DNA of 64,000 nt from Pirellulales bacterium (GCA_033762255.1 JANRLT010000044.1:186001-250000), one strand, 5' to 3'. Positions 10,201 to 18,803 are shown, counted from the first letter of the stretch. Translations and numbers: made by a program. The notes: generated by a model from the letters alone, not told the origin.

Positions 10201-11747
10201 GCGATAAGGTCTGGGGTGTCGATGCCAGCGGCAACGCTAGCGTGGGCGGCAATTGGGTGGGCGGCGTTGCTCCCGGCGGCATCGGCGACACGGCGGCGTT
10301 TACAACAATTATCACGGCCAATCGAGTCGTGACGCTGGACGCGCCCTTAACCGTGGGAACGGTAAAATTCGACGATAACAACAACTATACGATCGCCGGC
10401 CCTGGCACGCTCACCCTGCAAAACACCGGCATGTCGGCGGCAAATATCAGCGTCCTAAACGCCCACGGAAATGGCAGCCACACAATTAACGCCAATGTCA
10501 ACGCCTTAAGCAATGTCAATCTCAGCCAAGGGAGCGGCGGCATATTGACCTTGGGGGGAAATGTGACCCTCGGCGCTTCTCGCACCCTGAATAAAACAGG
10601 GGGAGGCGCGGTCCTCTTGACTGGGGGCCAAACCTACAATAACAACTCCACCCTCAGCTTCGCCGGGGGACCGATCACCTACAACCTGGACGGTATGGAC
10701 GGGGTCGCTTTAGGTACGGGCGTCACGGTGCAACTGGCCGCCGGAACACAACTCAATCTGGCCGGTAGCAACACTCCGTTTTCCGATGGCACCGACCGCG
10801 CGCGGGTCTTTACCAATTCCCCCACCAGCCTGCTGAATATCCTGGGCATTAATCAAGCCGCTGGCCGAGTTACGGGACCAGTGACGATCGCCTTTCCCAA
10901 TGGCAGCCCCACGGGACGCACCGATCTCGACACTCGCACTGATTTAACAGTCACCGGTCTGCGGCAAAATCGACTCACTCTGGCCCCAGGATCGCCTGTC
11001 ATTCCCACCCGGCTTACCGTGGAAGCAACCGACGGCGCGGCGCAGGGGTTGCTGGTCCTGGATAACACGACAGTCAATGGAGGCACCGGCGCGCCGGGAC
11101 TGATACTAGGGAATGACGCTTTGATCGACCTGAACGATAACGACCTGGTCCTCCACTACGAGGACACCCCCGCCGATCCCAATCCCCTGGCCACCGTCAC
11201 CGGTTACCTGGATAACTACTACAGCTTTGGCATGGCACCCGGCAGCGGGGTGCCGATCATCGGCAGCACCGTTGTTGATAACTCTGGTGGTACCCGCGTG
11301 ATTATCGCCGTGGACAACGTCAACACTCAATTTGGCAATATCGGCAATCCTTTTTATGATCTCACCCTGGGGGATTCCAACCTAGGGACAGGTTTTACCC
11401 AAATCATTATTCGCTTTACCTATCCGGGGGACTACAACCTGGACGGACAGGTGGACGGCGGCGACTATGTCGTGGTCGATTCGTTCCTTGGCACACCCAC
11501 GCCTGGATTATCCGGGGGTTGGACGCTGGGGGACGGGGATTTTGACGGCATGGTCACTTCGGCGGATTACCTGCCGATCGACAGCAACTTTGGCTCGGGC
11601 GTGGGGAATCCCCTAGGCGTGAATTTGGGGTATATCGGTAATGCAGCCAATCCTGCGGTAACTGCCATTCCCGAACCGAGCGTCTGGCTGGCAGCGGGAC
11701 TGGCCAGCCTGGGTGTCGCCCGCCTGGGCCTGCGCCGGCGGCGGTAG
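7221..11747 (+). CDS. Giant PEP-CTERM beta-helix surface protein with dockerin-like segment, 1508 aa
   Basis: Start ATG 7221 follows AAGGT by 7 bases and gives a signal peptide (MKTPNFRRMTLAAVVCLLPATLPAA). Residues about 25-110 hold a WxxxxGNF-DNGNWS module. From about 120 to 480 there are repeats of the type IGSxGxGTLTISxGAxASTxxL followed by VTGTGS, as in the T5SS/PEP-CTERM-associated repeat, which predicts a long right-handed beta-helix. Residues about 1400-1463 carry two dockerin/EF-like calcium loops (GDYNLDGQVDGGDY and GDGDFDGMVTSADY). The C terminus, from residue 1483, is IPEPSVWLAAG, a hydrophobic segment and RRRR: a PEP-CTERM sorting tag that an exosortase would recognise. No exosortase gene is in the window. 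Probable role: secreted fibre or envelope-attached scaffold. The second, shorter paralogue follows directly. Confidence 0.9.
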   Translation: MKTPNFRRMTLAAVVCLLPATLPAADRFWIDPLGGNFVDNGNWSAVSGGAGGASVPGAADDTNFDLNNTYTVSFSGNVTNNSLDVDNGNITFDLNGLTYTLLTNFGVDIGTVSNQTARLTLIDGTLNSDGTGDDIFVGLFGTGFLTVGTNGKVGTDTIRPDFNIGSNSAGTLTINDNGQVFGQTMVLASNFGTGTATVTGPQASIDLSGGVTVGSSGTGSLNVQSGGTFNTLGSLTIGSATGSEGTATITGSGSSLNAGSISIGSIGLGTLTISSGATASTTSLTQASSGVSVGNVVVTGTGSVLNLSSTHTIGGAGEASLTISAGGQLNSTSNVSIGNTGSANGMATVTGADSRWTLGSGLAVGAAGPGAVTISNGGFFSTTQNIVLGTTAPGAGTFTVTGAGSQSFCASFIVGNAGQGTFNALSGAEVYVSGNLSIFDPAGAPVGAMLLDGGSVFVSGNFQNSSAFNFVDGLLRVNGNFQAAAATGPFTLNGTDNSDLPTLELIGGGLTSNITTLNVGTNRRGELRLRQGRIVNLGANSINIASLPGGEGTLTVDSSARLLSSGTLTVGGIGFNFGGTGTLNIATGGSVDIGTLFVLGDGTVNLTGGELAFDSIGFLSGTVNWSSGTVRMDAASNTIDATFVEKFLGPANTLGPGRLLSTPVAAHTLTLTSPITLTGGMIDVSSFVNQTTLQIQAGQVRGFDTAANSGVVLLSHPLAIFDGSTISNTGTIRGTGNVRGSLINQLTGRVEALTGERLILQDPTSNAGTVSVIGGELQSNALFTNAVSTGLIAARNALLKFNGGLTNNGSVGLSFGTSDIYGDITNSATGRITVSGNSNATFYDDLVNSGVVQVSTGSTAVYFGGVSGAGSFPGGGTNMFEGDLRPGASPANIVFGGNIVLGSLANTQIEIGGLIPGTQHDQINVGGSASLNGNLELALINGFMPTPGDSFTILNAANRIGTFSSVTGTNPAPGITLTPIYLPTSVVILSSTTGDKVWGVDASGNASVGGNWVGGVAPGGIGDTAAFTTIITANRVVTLDAPLTVGTVKFDDNNNYTIAGPGTLTLQNTGMSAANISVLNAHGNGSHTINANVNALSNVNLSQGSGGILTLGGNVTLGASRTLNKTGGGAVLLTGGQTYNNNSTLSFAGGPITYNLDGMDGVALGTGVTVQLAAGTQLNLAGSNTPFSDGTDRARVFTNSPTSLLNILGINQAAGRVTGPVTIAFPNGSPTGRTDLDTRTDLTVTGLRQNRLTLAPGSPVIPTRLTVEATDGAAQGLLVLDNTTVNGGTGAPGLILGNDALIDLNDNDLVLHYEDTPADPNPLATVTGYLDNYYSFGMAPGSGVPIIGSTVVDNSGGTRVIIAVDNVNTQFGNIGNPFYDLTLGDSNLGTGFTQIIIRFTYPGDYNLDGQVDGGDYVVVDSFLGTPTPGLSGGWTLGDGDFDGMVTSADYLPIDSNFGSGVGNPLGVNLGYIGNAANPAVTAIPEPSVWLAAGLASLGVARLGLRRRR

Positions 11748-11822
11748 GGGGCAGGGGAGAGGGGTTAGGGGTCAGGGAGACGCGGGACGCGAGGCGCGGT
11801 GCGTGGGACGCGGACCTGCCGC

Positions 11823-11919
11823 TTAGCCGCGACGCGCAGCGGAGCACGGTATTTGGTTTTTGGAATTTGGTTACTGGTATTTTTGCTACGACCCACAAAG
11901 CCACCGATGGTATCGGCGG
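11823..11919 (+). repeat. Duplicated noncoding cassette, copy 1
   Basis: About 97 bp, roughly 93 percent identical by eye to 15875-15970. It begins with TTAGCCGCGACGCGCAGC, continues through GGTATTTGGTTTTTGG and ends in the hairpin at 11901-11919. Both copies lie 3' of a PEP-CTERM gene. Confidence 0.85.
11901..11919 (+). repeat. 19-bp hairpin repeat, copy 1 (one mismatch)
   Basis: CCACCGATGGTATCGGCGG, one base from the perfect 8-3-8 inverted repeat CCGCCGAT-GGT-ATCGGCGG found five more times in this window. Preceded by ACAAAG like most other copies. Confidence 0.85.
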
Positions 11920-12146
11920 TCCGCGACGCGGTGGACAGCAATATTTGTAGGAGGCAACTCCGTTGCCGAATATCACCGTGCAGGGGTGCGTAGGCCCCTT
12001 GCCGCGATGCACGGCGCAGCGTAGCGGACAGTACCCAGATCGTCGAATTCTGGGTACTACCTACTTCACTCATAATATTTACATTCAAGTTCCTTTTCTC
12101 ATTTAAAATTCACAACTTCACACTTTAACACGCCACAAGGTTCATC

Positions 12147-15100
12147 ATGCAACAGAATCGCAACCACACAGCCAAGCGTCTTTCCCTGGCCTTGGCAATT
12201 GCCCTGGGTACCCACTTCACACAATCCGCATTAGCCGTGGACCGGACGTGGGATGGCAACGGCCTGGTCCCGCCCAATGGCACGTTTAGCGTGGCGGCCA
12301 ACTGGGACACAGCGGTGCCGCTGGCGGCGGACCGGGCAATTTTTAACATTGCCAATGCCTACACGGTGACGTTGGCCACATCGCCCACGTATACGCAGAA
12401 TGACGTGACGGCGGGGACGGTGAACTTTCGCAGCAATAACGCCACGGTGCGCACTGTGACGCTAACCGGTGCAGACGCATTGAACGTGGATAACGCCACG
12501 TTATCCATTGGGAGCGCGGCGTTACCGGTGGTGGTGAACACAACTAAGTTTGAGGTCGGTTTAGCGGGCGCCGCCACGATTGAGATCGATGGCGGTAATT
12601 CGGCTCTCAATGTTTCCGGGCCGGGGACAACTATTATTGGGCTTAATGGCAATGATGGCACCGTCTTCTTGTCCAATGGGGCCACGCTTTCTTTTGCCCC
12701 TACCGCGCAATTAAATCTTGGCATTTCGGGATTTGCCGCGACTGACGCATTTTTGAATATTCAGAGCGGATCGACGGTGACCGCCGGAGATATTTTTGCC
12801 GGAACTAGTTCAAATGGTGGCGAGGGTAATATTTTGATCACCGGCGCTGGATCACTATTGAATTTACCGACAGCGGCGGATTCCCTGACGTTGGGGGCGG
12901 CGGTCGGCACCGAGATTTCCGATTTGGACGTGATAAACAACGGCACCCTCACAACGGCCGGGATCACGACTATCAACAACACCGGGGATGTATTTATCGC
13001 AACCAATGGCACCTGGAATGCCAATAACAACGTCAGCATTAATGGCGGCAGCCTGAGTCTGCTCAGCACCGGAAATTTCAATTTGGGGGCAAATCGCACG
13101 CTGGCGATTTCTAACTCCGGCGAATTCTCCTCCAATAAGGACTTGCTGATTAACAGTGGCCAAATTCTGAACGTCACCGCTGGCGGCGAACTGCTGGGGG
13201 CTAGTTCGATGCTCGTGGATGTGGGGGACGCCACGACCGGAGCTACCGTCACCGTCGATGGCACTGGCTCGCGAATCGCCGAATCGACCGGCAGCGCCAG
13301 TTTGCGGATCACCGGCGGCGCGGCCAGTTCCACGGTTACGGTCAGTAACGGGGGGAATCTGTCGCTCCCCTCGGGGTTGGCCTTGCAATCGTTGGCTGGC
13401 GTCGGCAACGCCACGCTCAATCTGCAAAGTGGCGGCACGGTCACCGCCAACACATTTAGCATGCTGAGCGATCTGGATGGACTTTCGCAAATCAATATCG
13501 GCAATGCCAGTGGTAATTCGTCGCTCACGTTGACGGGCGGTTTTACCTCAAGCATCGGCGATGGCGCCGGGGCACCCGACTCGGCTGTTGTCTCTGTCAA
13601 CGGCGGCGGTGCTTTTGCGGCTGGAACCAATCCCATTTTTATTAACTCCACGGGGTTATTACATATCAACGGGGGTAATTTCTCTACGTCAGCTAGTATC
13701 TTGATTAATGGCGGGGAATTCCGGAGGAGTTCTAACACGAGCCTAATTTTCGGAAATGGCACTAATTTTACCATCCTGAACGCTGGTGAATTAAATGCTA
13801 CAAGCCCACTTAGCTTTGCATCGAATCAAACTATTTCGATCACGGATGGTGGTAAAGTGCAAGGGACGGGATTTGTGGATGTGCAATCCGGAACGGTGGT
13901 GATCAGCGACCCAGGGACCACTTGGTCAGCGGGTTTCAACACGTTCTGGGGGTTCAATTCCGCCGATCCCTTAAATGTGACTATTTCCAATCAAGCCGTG
14001 GTTACATTAAATAGCCATATCCTGCGGCATAGTGGCGATGGAGCCACAAATGTCACCGTGGAAACCGGCGCAACGCTCAACCTTGACGGAACGACAAGTA
14101 TTAATTCCAACGCTGGAACAATGGCCTCAAACGCAACTATCACCGTCACGGGGTCGGGTTCGACAATCGCATCCAGTGGAGCGAGCTCGATCACCCTGGG
14201 TCGGACGTTAGCGCAAGGCGGAACCGCCCGTATCGAAGTCCTTAACGGCGGTTCGTTTGCAAAAACTACCGGAGTCGTCATTCTCAACGAAACCGGGGTG
14301 TTCCGGCTCGATGGGGGGACGGCGGTCCTCCCCCAAGTCGATTACAACGGCGGCCGGATCGAGCACCTAAGCGGCAGCCTGACGATCGGGGATGATTTGC
14401 CAATTGGCATCAATGGCGCTTTTGGGGATAGTAATGTCACGATCAGCAGCGATGAGTACGTGACGGCCACGGGCGTTACCACCATTCGCGACTTTAAAAC
14501 TCTAACCCTGGCGGGGGGGAGTCTGACGACCGCCGATATCACGATTCCCGCCGGCCAGGGGCAGTTTGCGTTTTTTAACGGCACGCTCAACCTGACCGGC
14601 CCGGGGGGACTTACGGTTGGCGCGGGGGGGCTTTTTGGCGCCAATTTGACAGTCGGCGCCAATCAAAACCTCAATGTAACCAACATTACCACCGTCACGC
14701 CCGGTTCGCTTTTGATCGTGGGGACGGGAGGCGACTTTTCCAGCGGCAGCCTTGGTAACAGCGGTGAAATCATTCTAGGCTCGCTCTCCGCGACTATCTC
14801 GGGGGGGACGGTCTTTAACAACGGCCTGATCCGCGGCGATGGACGTTTTCAATCACAAGTGACAAATAATACTGCTGGCGTTATTCGCGCCGAGTCCGGC
14901 GACCGGATCAAGTTCGAGGGAACCAATGGGCCCAACAGCGGCCGAATCAACCTGCAAGGGGGAACAGCAGAGTTCTTGCAACCATTGACCAATGGCGGCA
15001 CCGGCCAGATCACCGGCCGGGGGACGCTGGTCACTGGCGGGACGGGACTGAATAACCTGGGGAATGTCGCGCTCAGTTCCGGCATCTCGGACATCTTTGG

Positions 15101-15701
15101 CGATGTGCTCAATAACACGGGCAACGCCGCGCTGGGCATTAGCGTCAGCGGCAACGCCGACGTGACATTCTGGGACGATGTGACCAACACCAGCGGGCTG
15201 TTTCGCGTGAGCGCGGGCAGCAGCGCCACATTCTTTGGGGGCTATAGTGGCGGCGGGATCAGCGGCACGGGGGATCTGTACTTTGAAGGGGACATTACCC
15301 CGGGCTTTTCGCCCGCCGATGTTGCCTTTGAAGGGGATGTCGCCTTTGGCCCCGCGGCCAATCTGGTCATGGAATTGGGGGGGAACACCCTGGGTTTCGA
15401 ATACGACCACTTGCAGATTGGCGGCCTGGCCCAACTGGATGGTCTGTTGAGCGTGCGGCTGATTGACGGCTACCGCCTGCCAACGGGGGCCAGCTTTGAC
15501 CTGTTTGACCTGCCTAACGCCCGAGGCCAGTTCAGCGGCATTAATCTGCCCGGCAACCCCGCCGATTGGGACCTGAGCCAACTATACAGTACGGGCCAGG
15601 TCACTTATGTGGGCGTGGCCATCCCCGAACCGAGCGTCTGGCTGGCAGCCGGAATGGCCGGCGCGGGTCTCGTCTGCCTGGGCCTGCGTCGGCGGCGGTA
15701 G
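12147..15701 (+). CDS. PEP-CTERM beta-helix surface protein, paralogue, 1184 aa
   Basis: Start ATG 12147 follows CAAGG. A signal peptide (MQQNRNHTAKRLSLALAIAL and on to ALA) leads into a WDGNG...FSVAANWDT module like that of the preceding gene, then glycine/asparagine/threonine-rich repeats (VTGSGSTIASSG, INNTGDVFIATNG and similar) that predict a beta-helix. The region before the tag (FEYDHLQIGGLAQLDGLLS, LPTGASFDLFD) aligns with HDQINVGGSASLNGNLELA of the first protein. The last about 25 codons, IPEPSVWLAAGMAGAG to LGLRRRR, are almost identical at the DNA level to those of the upstream gene, but the dockerin-like loops are missing. Probably secreted and processed by the same exosortase pathway as its neighbour. 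Tandem duplication or gene conversion is inferred. Confidence 0.9.
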   Translation: MQQNRNHTAKRLSLALAIALGTHFTQSALAVDRTWDGNGLVPPNGTFSVAANWDTAVPLAADRAIFNIANAYTVTLATSPTYTQNDVTAGTVNFRSNNATVRTVTLTGADALNVDNATLSIGSAALPVVVNTTKFEVGLAGAATIEIDGGNSALNVSGPGTTIIGLNGNDGTVFLSNGATLSFAPTAQLNLGISGFAATDAFLNIQSGSTVTAGDIFAGTSSNGGEGNILITGAGSLLNLPTAADSLTLGAAVGTEISDLDVINNGTLTTAGITTINNTGDVFIATNGTWNANNNVSINGGSLSLLSTGNFNLGANRTLAISNSGEFSSNKDLLINSGQILNVTAGGELLGASSMLVDVGDATTGATVTVDGTGSRIAESTGSASLRITGGAASSTVTVSNGGNLSLPSGLALQSLAGVGNATLNLQSGGTVTANTFSMLSDLDGLSQINIGNASGNSSLTLTGGFTSSIGDGAGAPDSAVVSVNGGGAFAAGTNPIFINSTGLLHINGGNFSTSASILINGGEFRRSSNTSLIFGNGTNFTILNAGELNATSPLSFASNQTISITDGGKVQGTGFVDVQSGTVVISDPGTTWSAGFNTFWGFNSADPLNVTISNQAVVTLNSHILRHSGDGATNVTVETGATLNLDGTTSINSNAGTMASNATITVTGSGSTIASSGASSITLGRTLAQGGTARIEVLNGGSFAKTTGVVILNETGVFRLDGGTAVLPQVDYNGGRIEHLSGSLTIGDDLPIGINGAFGDSNVTISSDEYVTATGVTTIRDFKTLTLAGGSLTTADITIPAGQGQFAFFNGTLNLTGPGGLTVGAGGLFGANLTVGANQNLNVTNITTVTPGSLLIVGTGGDFSSGSLGNSGEIILGSLSATISGGTVFNNGLIRGDGRFQSQVTNNTAGVIRAESGDRIKFEGTNGPNSGRINLQGGTAEFLQPLTNGGTGQITGRGTLVTGGTGLNNLGNVALSSGISDIFGDVLNNTGNAALGISVSGNADVTFWDDVTNTSGLFRVSAGSSATFFGGYSGGGISGTGDLYFEGDITPGFSPADVAFEGDVAFGPAANLVMELGGNTLGFEYDHLQIGGLAQLDGLLSVRLIDGYRLPTGASFDLFDLPNARGQFSGINLPGNPADWDLSQLYSTGQVTYVGVAIPEPSVWLAAGMAGAGLVCLGLRRRR

Positions 15702-15737
15702 GACTCGTCCGCAAAGTAGGTCCCGTCAGCAAAGTAG

Positions 15738-15758
15738 GTCCCGTCCGCCGGACGGGAC
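15738..15758 (+). repeat. Perfect hairpin after PEP-CTERM paralogue
   Basis: GTCCCGTCC-GCC-GGACGGGAC, 9-bp stem and 3-base loop, 37 bp after the stop codon. It has no T-run behind it, so it is either an atypical terminator or a dispersed palindromic element. Confidence 0.55.
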
Positions 15759-15803
15759 TTGCTAGGGGACAGGGGTCGCGGGGCTGGAGACGCGAGGACA
15801 AAG

Positions 15804-15822
15804 CCGCCGATGGTATCGGCGG
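15804..15822 (+). repeat. 19-bp hairpin repeat, copy 2
   Basis: CCGCCGATGGTATCGGCGG, a perfect 8-bp stem with a GGT loop, flanked by ACAAAG on the left and TCTGCGG on the right. Confidence 0.9.
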
Positions 15823-15874
15823 TCTGCGGTGCGGGAGGCGGGAGGCGAGAGACTGGAGACGCGGGACCACCCGG

Positions 15875-15970
15875 TAAGCCGCGACGCGCAGCGGAGCGCG
15901 GTATTTGGTTTTTGGAATTTGGTTGCTGGTATTTAGCTACGTCCCACAAAGCCGCCGATGGTATCGGCGG
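15875..15970 (+). repeat. Duplicated noncoding cassette, copy 2
   Basis: Counterpart of 11823-11919; about six substitutions and one single-base length difference over 96 bp. Ends with hairpin copy 3 at 15952-15970. Confidence 0.85.
15952..15970 (+). repeat. 19-bp hairpin repeat, copy 3
   Basis: Perfect CCGCCGATGGTATCGGCGG at the right end of the second cassette, preceded by CCCACAAAG. Confidence 0.9.
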
Positions 15971-16145
15971 GGGCTGGGCGTATGACGGGTTGCGGAGCAC
16001 CGCCACCATCCCCATTCTGTATTCATCATTCATAATTCTGCATTCAGCTAGACCACCGCCCTCCCGCCCATTATCATGCTGACTGGTATTCCGGGTCCTC
16101 TTGGCCCGTATCAACCAGTGATTTTACGCTTAGGCATCCACGCGC

Positions 16146-17705
16146 ATGGCGGATTTATCCGGTTTTTCCACTGTAGGACCGTCCCAGTCCCCGAACCAAT
16201 CCGGCCAACCCTGGTACCGGTTGCTCACCCGTTATCACTGGTTTGTGCTGGTGGTGGCGGCGCTCGGCTGGCTGTTTGACTGCCTCGACCAGCAGTTGTT
16301 TGTCATGGCCCGTCCCGCGGTCATGGCTGATTTCTTTCCCGTTCCCGCCAACGCCACCCCGGCAGAGAATGCCGCTATCCGCCAGCGGCAAAGCGACGGT
16401 GGCAACATCTCCACATCTATTTTTATGGCGGGTTGGGCGTTGGGGGGGATTGTCTTTGGCGTCCTGGGAGACCGCATCGGCCGCGCCCGAACCATGGTCA
16501 TCACCATCCTCATGTATTCCCTCTTTACGGGGCTAAGTTCCTTTGCCGTCGGCCTGTGGGATTTTGCCTTTTACCGATTTTTGACCGGCCTGGGTGTCGG
16601 CGGAGAGTTTGCCGTGGGCGTGGCCCTGGTGGCCGAGGTGATGCCCGCCGCGGCGCGTCCCTACTGCCTGGGCCTGTTGCAGGCTCTTTCAGCCGTGGGA
16701 AACATCAGCGCTGCGCTCATCAATCTGGGCTTGGGTATCGCCGATGAGGGGGGCCTCCCCGCCAGTCCCTGGCGGATCATGTTTCTGATCGGCGCCATCC
16801 CCGCGCTTTTGGCCCTGGTCATCCGCCGAAACCTCCAGGAACCAGAAGTTTGGCAGCGGCAACAAGCCCTCAATGCGTCCCAACCCACGCCATTTTTTTC
16901 CCAATATCAAGAGCTATTTTCCACGCCCAAGCTGCGCAAGCACGCGATTTTGGGGTTGATTTTGGGCTGTGCGGGGATCATTGGGCTGTGGTCGGTCGGT
17001 TTTTTCACGATGGACTTGATCAAAAGCGTCGCTCGCCCCGTCGAACGGCAGGCATTGTATGGGCAGGCCGTCAGCGCCGCGCGGGCGTCCAGCGATCAAT
17101 CGCAATTGGCACGTCTGGATCAACTGATCAAGTTGGGAGCCGCGGAACGGGACACCCTGGACGCCACAACCCTATCGCCTGAATTGCGCGCAGAGTATCA
17201 GACAATCGCCCGGCAGTTGGACAAGCGGCTGATCGCCCTGCAAAGTTATACCGGCATCGCGCTCAACGTGGGGGCGTTTTTTGGCATGTTCGGATTTGGC
17301 GCATTATCGCAGATAATCGGCCGCAAACCGACGTTTGCCCTGGCCTTTATCGCGGCGTTTATTTCGACGGTGGTGGTGTTTTTATACTTGCAGGATTTTT
17401 GGCAAATTTGGGTGCTCGTGCCGATCATGGGTTTTTGCCAGTTATCGCTCTTTGCCGGATACGCCATCTATTTTCCCGAATTATTTCCGACGCGGCTCCG
17501 TTCGACCGGCACCAGTTTTTGTTACAATGTTGGGCGGTTTATCGCCGCCAGCGGGCCGTTGGTGAAATTGTATTTGGAATGGTTGTTTAAGGATTCCACC
17601 GAACCGCTGCGCTACGCCGGCGCGACGATGTGCTTTGTGTTTATCATTGGGCTGTTGGCGCTGCCGTTTTTGCCCGAGACCAAGGGCCGCCCCCTGCCCG
17701 AGTAA
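16146..17705 (+). CDS. MFS transporter, 519 aa
   Basis: Twelve-helix secondary transporter of the inner membrane. The first helix WFVLVVAALGWLFDCLDQQLF resembles the acid:H+ symporter branch. The cytoplasmic loop 2-3 carries GDRIGRARTM (motif A, residues about 113-122), and helix 4-5 has RFLTGLGVGGEFAVGVALVAE. Unusually long loops follow the first helix (about 35 residues with NATPAENAAIRQRQSDGG) and lie between halves (residues about 300-355, helical and charged). The C-terminal half includes FPELFPTRLRSTGTSF, typical of sugar/organic acid porters. The substrate cannot be told. It is followed 48 bp later by the DedA-family gene on the same strand, possibly co-transcribed. Confidence 0.88.
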   Translation: MADLSGFSTVGPSQSPNQSGQPWYRLLTRYHWFVLVVAALGWLFDCLDQQLFVMARPAVMADFFPVPANATPAENAAIRQRQSDGGNISTSIFMAGWALGGIVFGVLGDRIGRARTMVITILMYSLFTGLSSFAVGLWDFAFYRFLTGLGVGGEFAVGVALVAEVMPAAARPYCLGLLQALSAVGNISAALINLGLGIADEGGLPASPWRIMFLIGAIPALLALVIRRNLQEPEVWQRQQALNASQPTPFFSQYQELFSTPKLRKHAILGLILGCAGIIGLWSVGFFTMDLIKSVARPVERQALYGQAVSAARASSDQSQLARLDQLIKLGAAERDTLDATTLSPELRAEYQTIARQLDKRLIALQSYTGIALNVGAFFGMFGFGALSQIIGRKPTFALAFIAAFISTVVVFLYLQDFWQIWVLVPIMGFCQLSLFAGYAIYFPELFPTRLRSTGTSFCYNVGRFIAASGPLVKLYLEWLFKDSTEPLRYAGATMCFVFIIGLLALPFLPETKGRPLPE

Positions 17706-17753
17706 GCCTGTTGATTCTGATTATCTTTTTTTCCTTTTTACCCCCGGCCCGGC

Positions 17754-18461
17754 ATGGAGTTTATCCAACAACTGTTCGCGGGACTGCTGTGGCTGGTGCG
17801 GGACTTTCCCCAGCCCGAGAACCTGCAATCCCTGGTGCAGCAGATCGGCCCGGTCTGGATCTACGCCCTACTGGCCCTGATCGTCTTTAGCGAGACGGGG
17901 TTATTGGTGGGGTTTTTCTTGCCGGGGGATTCGCTCTTGTTTGCCTGCGGGTTATTGGCGGGGATTGGAGTCTTGGATATCTGGACGCTCAATATCACGC
18001 TGATCATCGCGGCCATCGTGGGTGACGCCGTCAATTACAGCCTGGGCTGGTGGATGGGCTCCCGCGTCTACGAAAAAGGAAATCTGTGGTTCATCAAGCA
18101 TGATCACCTTTTAGCGGCCAAGGCCTTTTATGAAAAGCATGGCGGACCGGCGATTGTGCTGGCGCGGTTTGTCCCGCTGGTGCGGACGTTTACGCCGTTT
18201 GTGGCGGGCGTGGCCCGCATGAATTACCGCGAGTTTGTATGGTACAACGTCGCGGGGGGAATCGGTTGGGTGGTGTCGATGACGCTGGCGGGGCTGCTGT
18301 TGGGCAAGATCCCCTTTGTGAAAGAAAACTTTGAAAAGATCGTTTATTTGATCATTATTTTAAGCATCGTGCCGGTCGTCATCGGCGCCCTCCGGCACAG
18401 GCGTGGCCAAAAAATCGCTGAGCCGGCGACTACGTCCGGGAATACGGACTTTAGCCCGTAA
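17754..18461 (+). CDS. DedA-family (SNARE-associated / VTT domain) membrane protein, 235 aa
   Basis: Inner-membrane protein of the DedA family, members of which act in envelope homeostasis; some are undecaprenyl-phosphate or phosphatidylethanolamine flippases. Diagnostic stretches are FSETGLLVGFFLPGDSLLF (residues about 43-61), GDAVNYSLGWWMGSRVY (about 92-108) with the conserved G-D...N-Y-x-x-G pattern, FYEKHGGPAIVLARFVPLVR (about 123-142) with the key R-F-x-P-x-x-R, and TFTPFVAGVARMNYREF. Several hydrophobic helices follow, with a short charged tail. The start at ATG 17754 lacks a strong ribosome site. The MFS gene is 48 bp upstream. Confidence 0.92.
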   Translation: MEFIQQLFAGLLWLVRDFPQPENLQSLVQQIGPVWIYALLALIVFSETGLLVGFFLPGDSLLFACGLLAGIGVLDIWTLNITLIIAAIVGDAVNYSLGWWMGSRVYEKGNLWFIKHDHLLAAKAFYEKHGGPAIVLARFVPLVRTFTPFVAGVARMNYREFVWYNVAGGIGWVVSMTLAGLLLGKIPFVKENFEKIVYLIIILSIVPVVIGALRHRRGQKIAEPATTSGNTDFSP

Positions 18462-18626
18462 GTACATTACACATCTATAATCGTCGAGTTGGTGATATCT
18501 GAATTGGCAGAATGAACACAGATAACGCTGATTATACTGATTTTCGAAGATCAGATTCTCGCAGTTAAGATTTTTAGATGGAGCGAGGAAGTGAAACTAT
18601 TCCGGCAAATTCCGGCTCCTCCCTAC

Positions 18627-18644
18627 GGCGGATCATGATCCGCC
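18627..18644. repeat. 18-bp perfect palindrome, copy 1
   Basis: GGCGGATCATGATCCGCC, self-complementary over all 18 bases and followed by CTGCGG. The second copy is at 19048-19065. Confidence 0.85.
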
Positions 18645-18759
18645 CTGCGGCTGTTTCTATTGTTGCATCACGGACTGCTATCTCTCTTTGCTACCACCTC
18701 ACCCCCGCCCCCCTGCCACCCCTCACCTCTGCTCCTCCGCCCCCCTGCCAGCTCCCAGA

Positions 18760-18778
18760 CCGCCGATACCATCGGCGG
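18760..18778 (-). repeat. 19-bp hairpin repeat, copy 4 (inverted)
   Basis: CCGCCGATACCATCGGCGG on the plus strand, so the GGT loop lies on the minus strand; followed by CTTTGT, the complement of the ACAAAG flank of the other copies. Confidence 0.9.
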
Positions 18779-18803
18779 CTTTGTTTGGCATTCTCCAGTC
18801 GCG

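Larger units (their letters stand above)
11748..12146. other. Repeat-bearing spacer between the two PEP-CTERM genes
   Basis: Starts with a G-rich purine run that overlaps the stop codon (11747-11780), continues into a G/C-rich stretch, then a 97-bp noncoding cassette (11823-11919) shared with the spacer after the second PEP-CTERM gene. After it come GCAACTCCGTTGCC (near 11949), and an AT-rich segment leading to a CAAGG ribosome site before the ATG at 12147. No gene is seen. It may hold the terminator of one gene and the promoter of the next. Confidence 0.6.
15702..16145. other. Repeat-rich spacer after the second PEP-CTERM gene
   Basis: Holds, in order: two tandem copies of GCAAAGTAGGTCCCGTC (15711-15727 and 15729-15745), a perfect 9-bp-stem hairpin GTCCCGTCC-GCC-GGACGGGAC (15738-15758), a G-rich run (15763-15786), two copies of the 19-bp hairpin, the second 96-bp cassette, and an AATTCTGCATTCAG-type mosaic (16014-16047). 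Open frames here are repeat-derived; no gene is supported before the MFS start. Confidence 0.7.

Noticed and set aside
12761-13774. 337-codon minus-strand frame inside the second PEP-CTERM gene
   Set aside because: Same artefact of codon periodicity in the beta-helix repeats; no motif.
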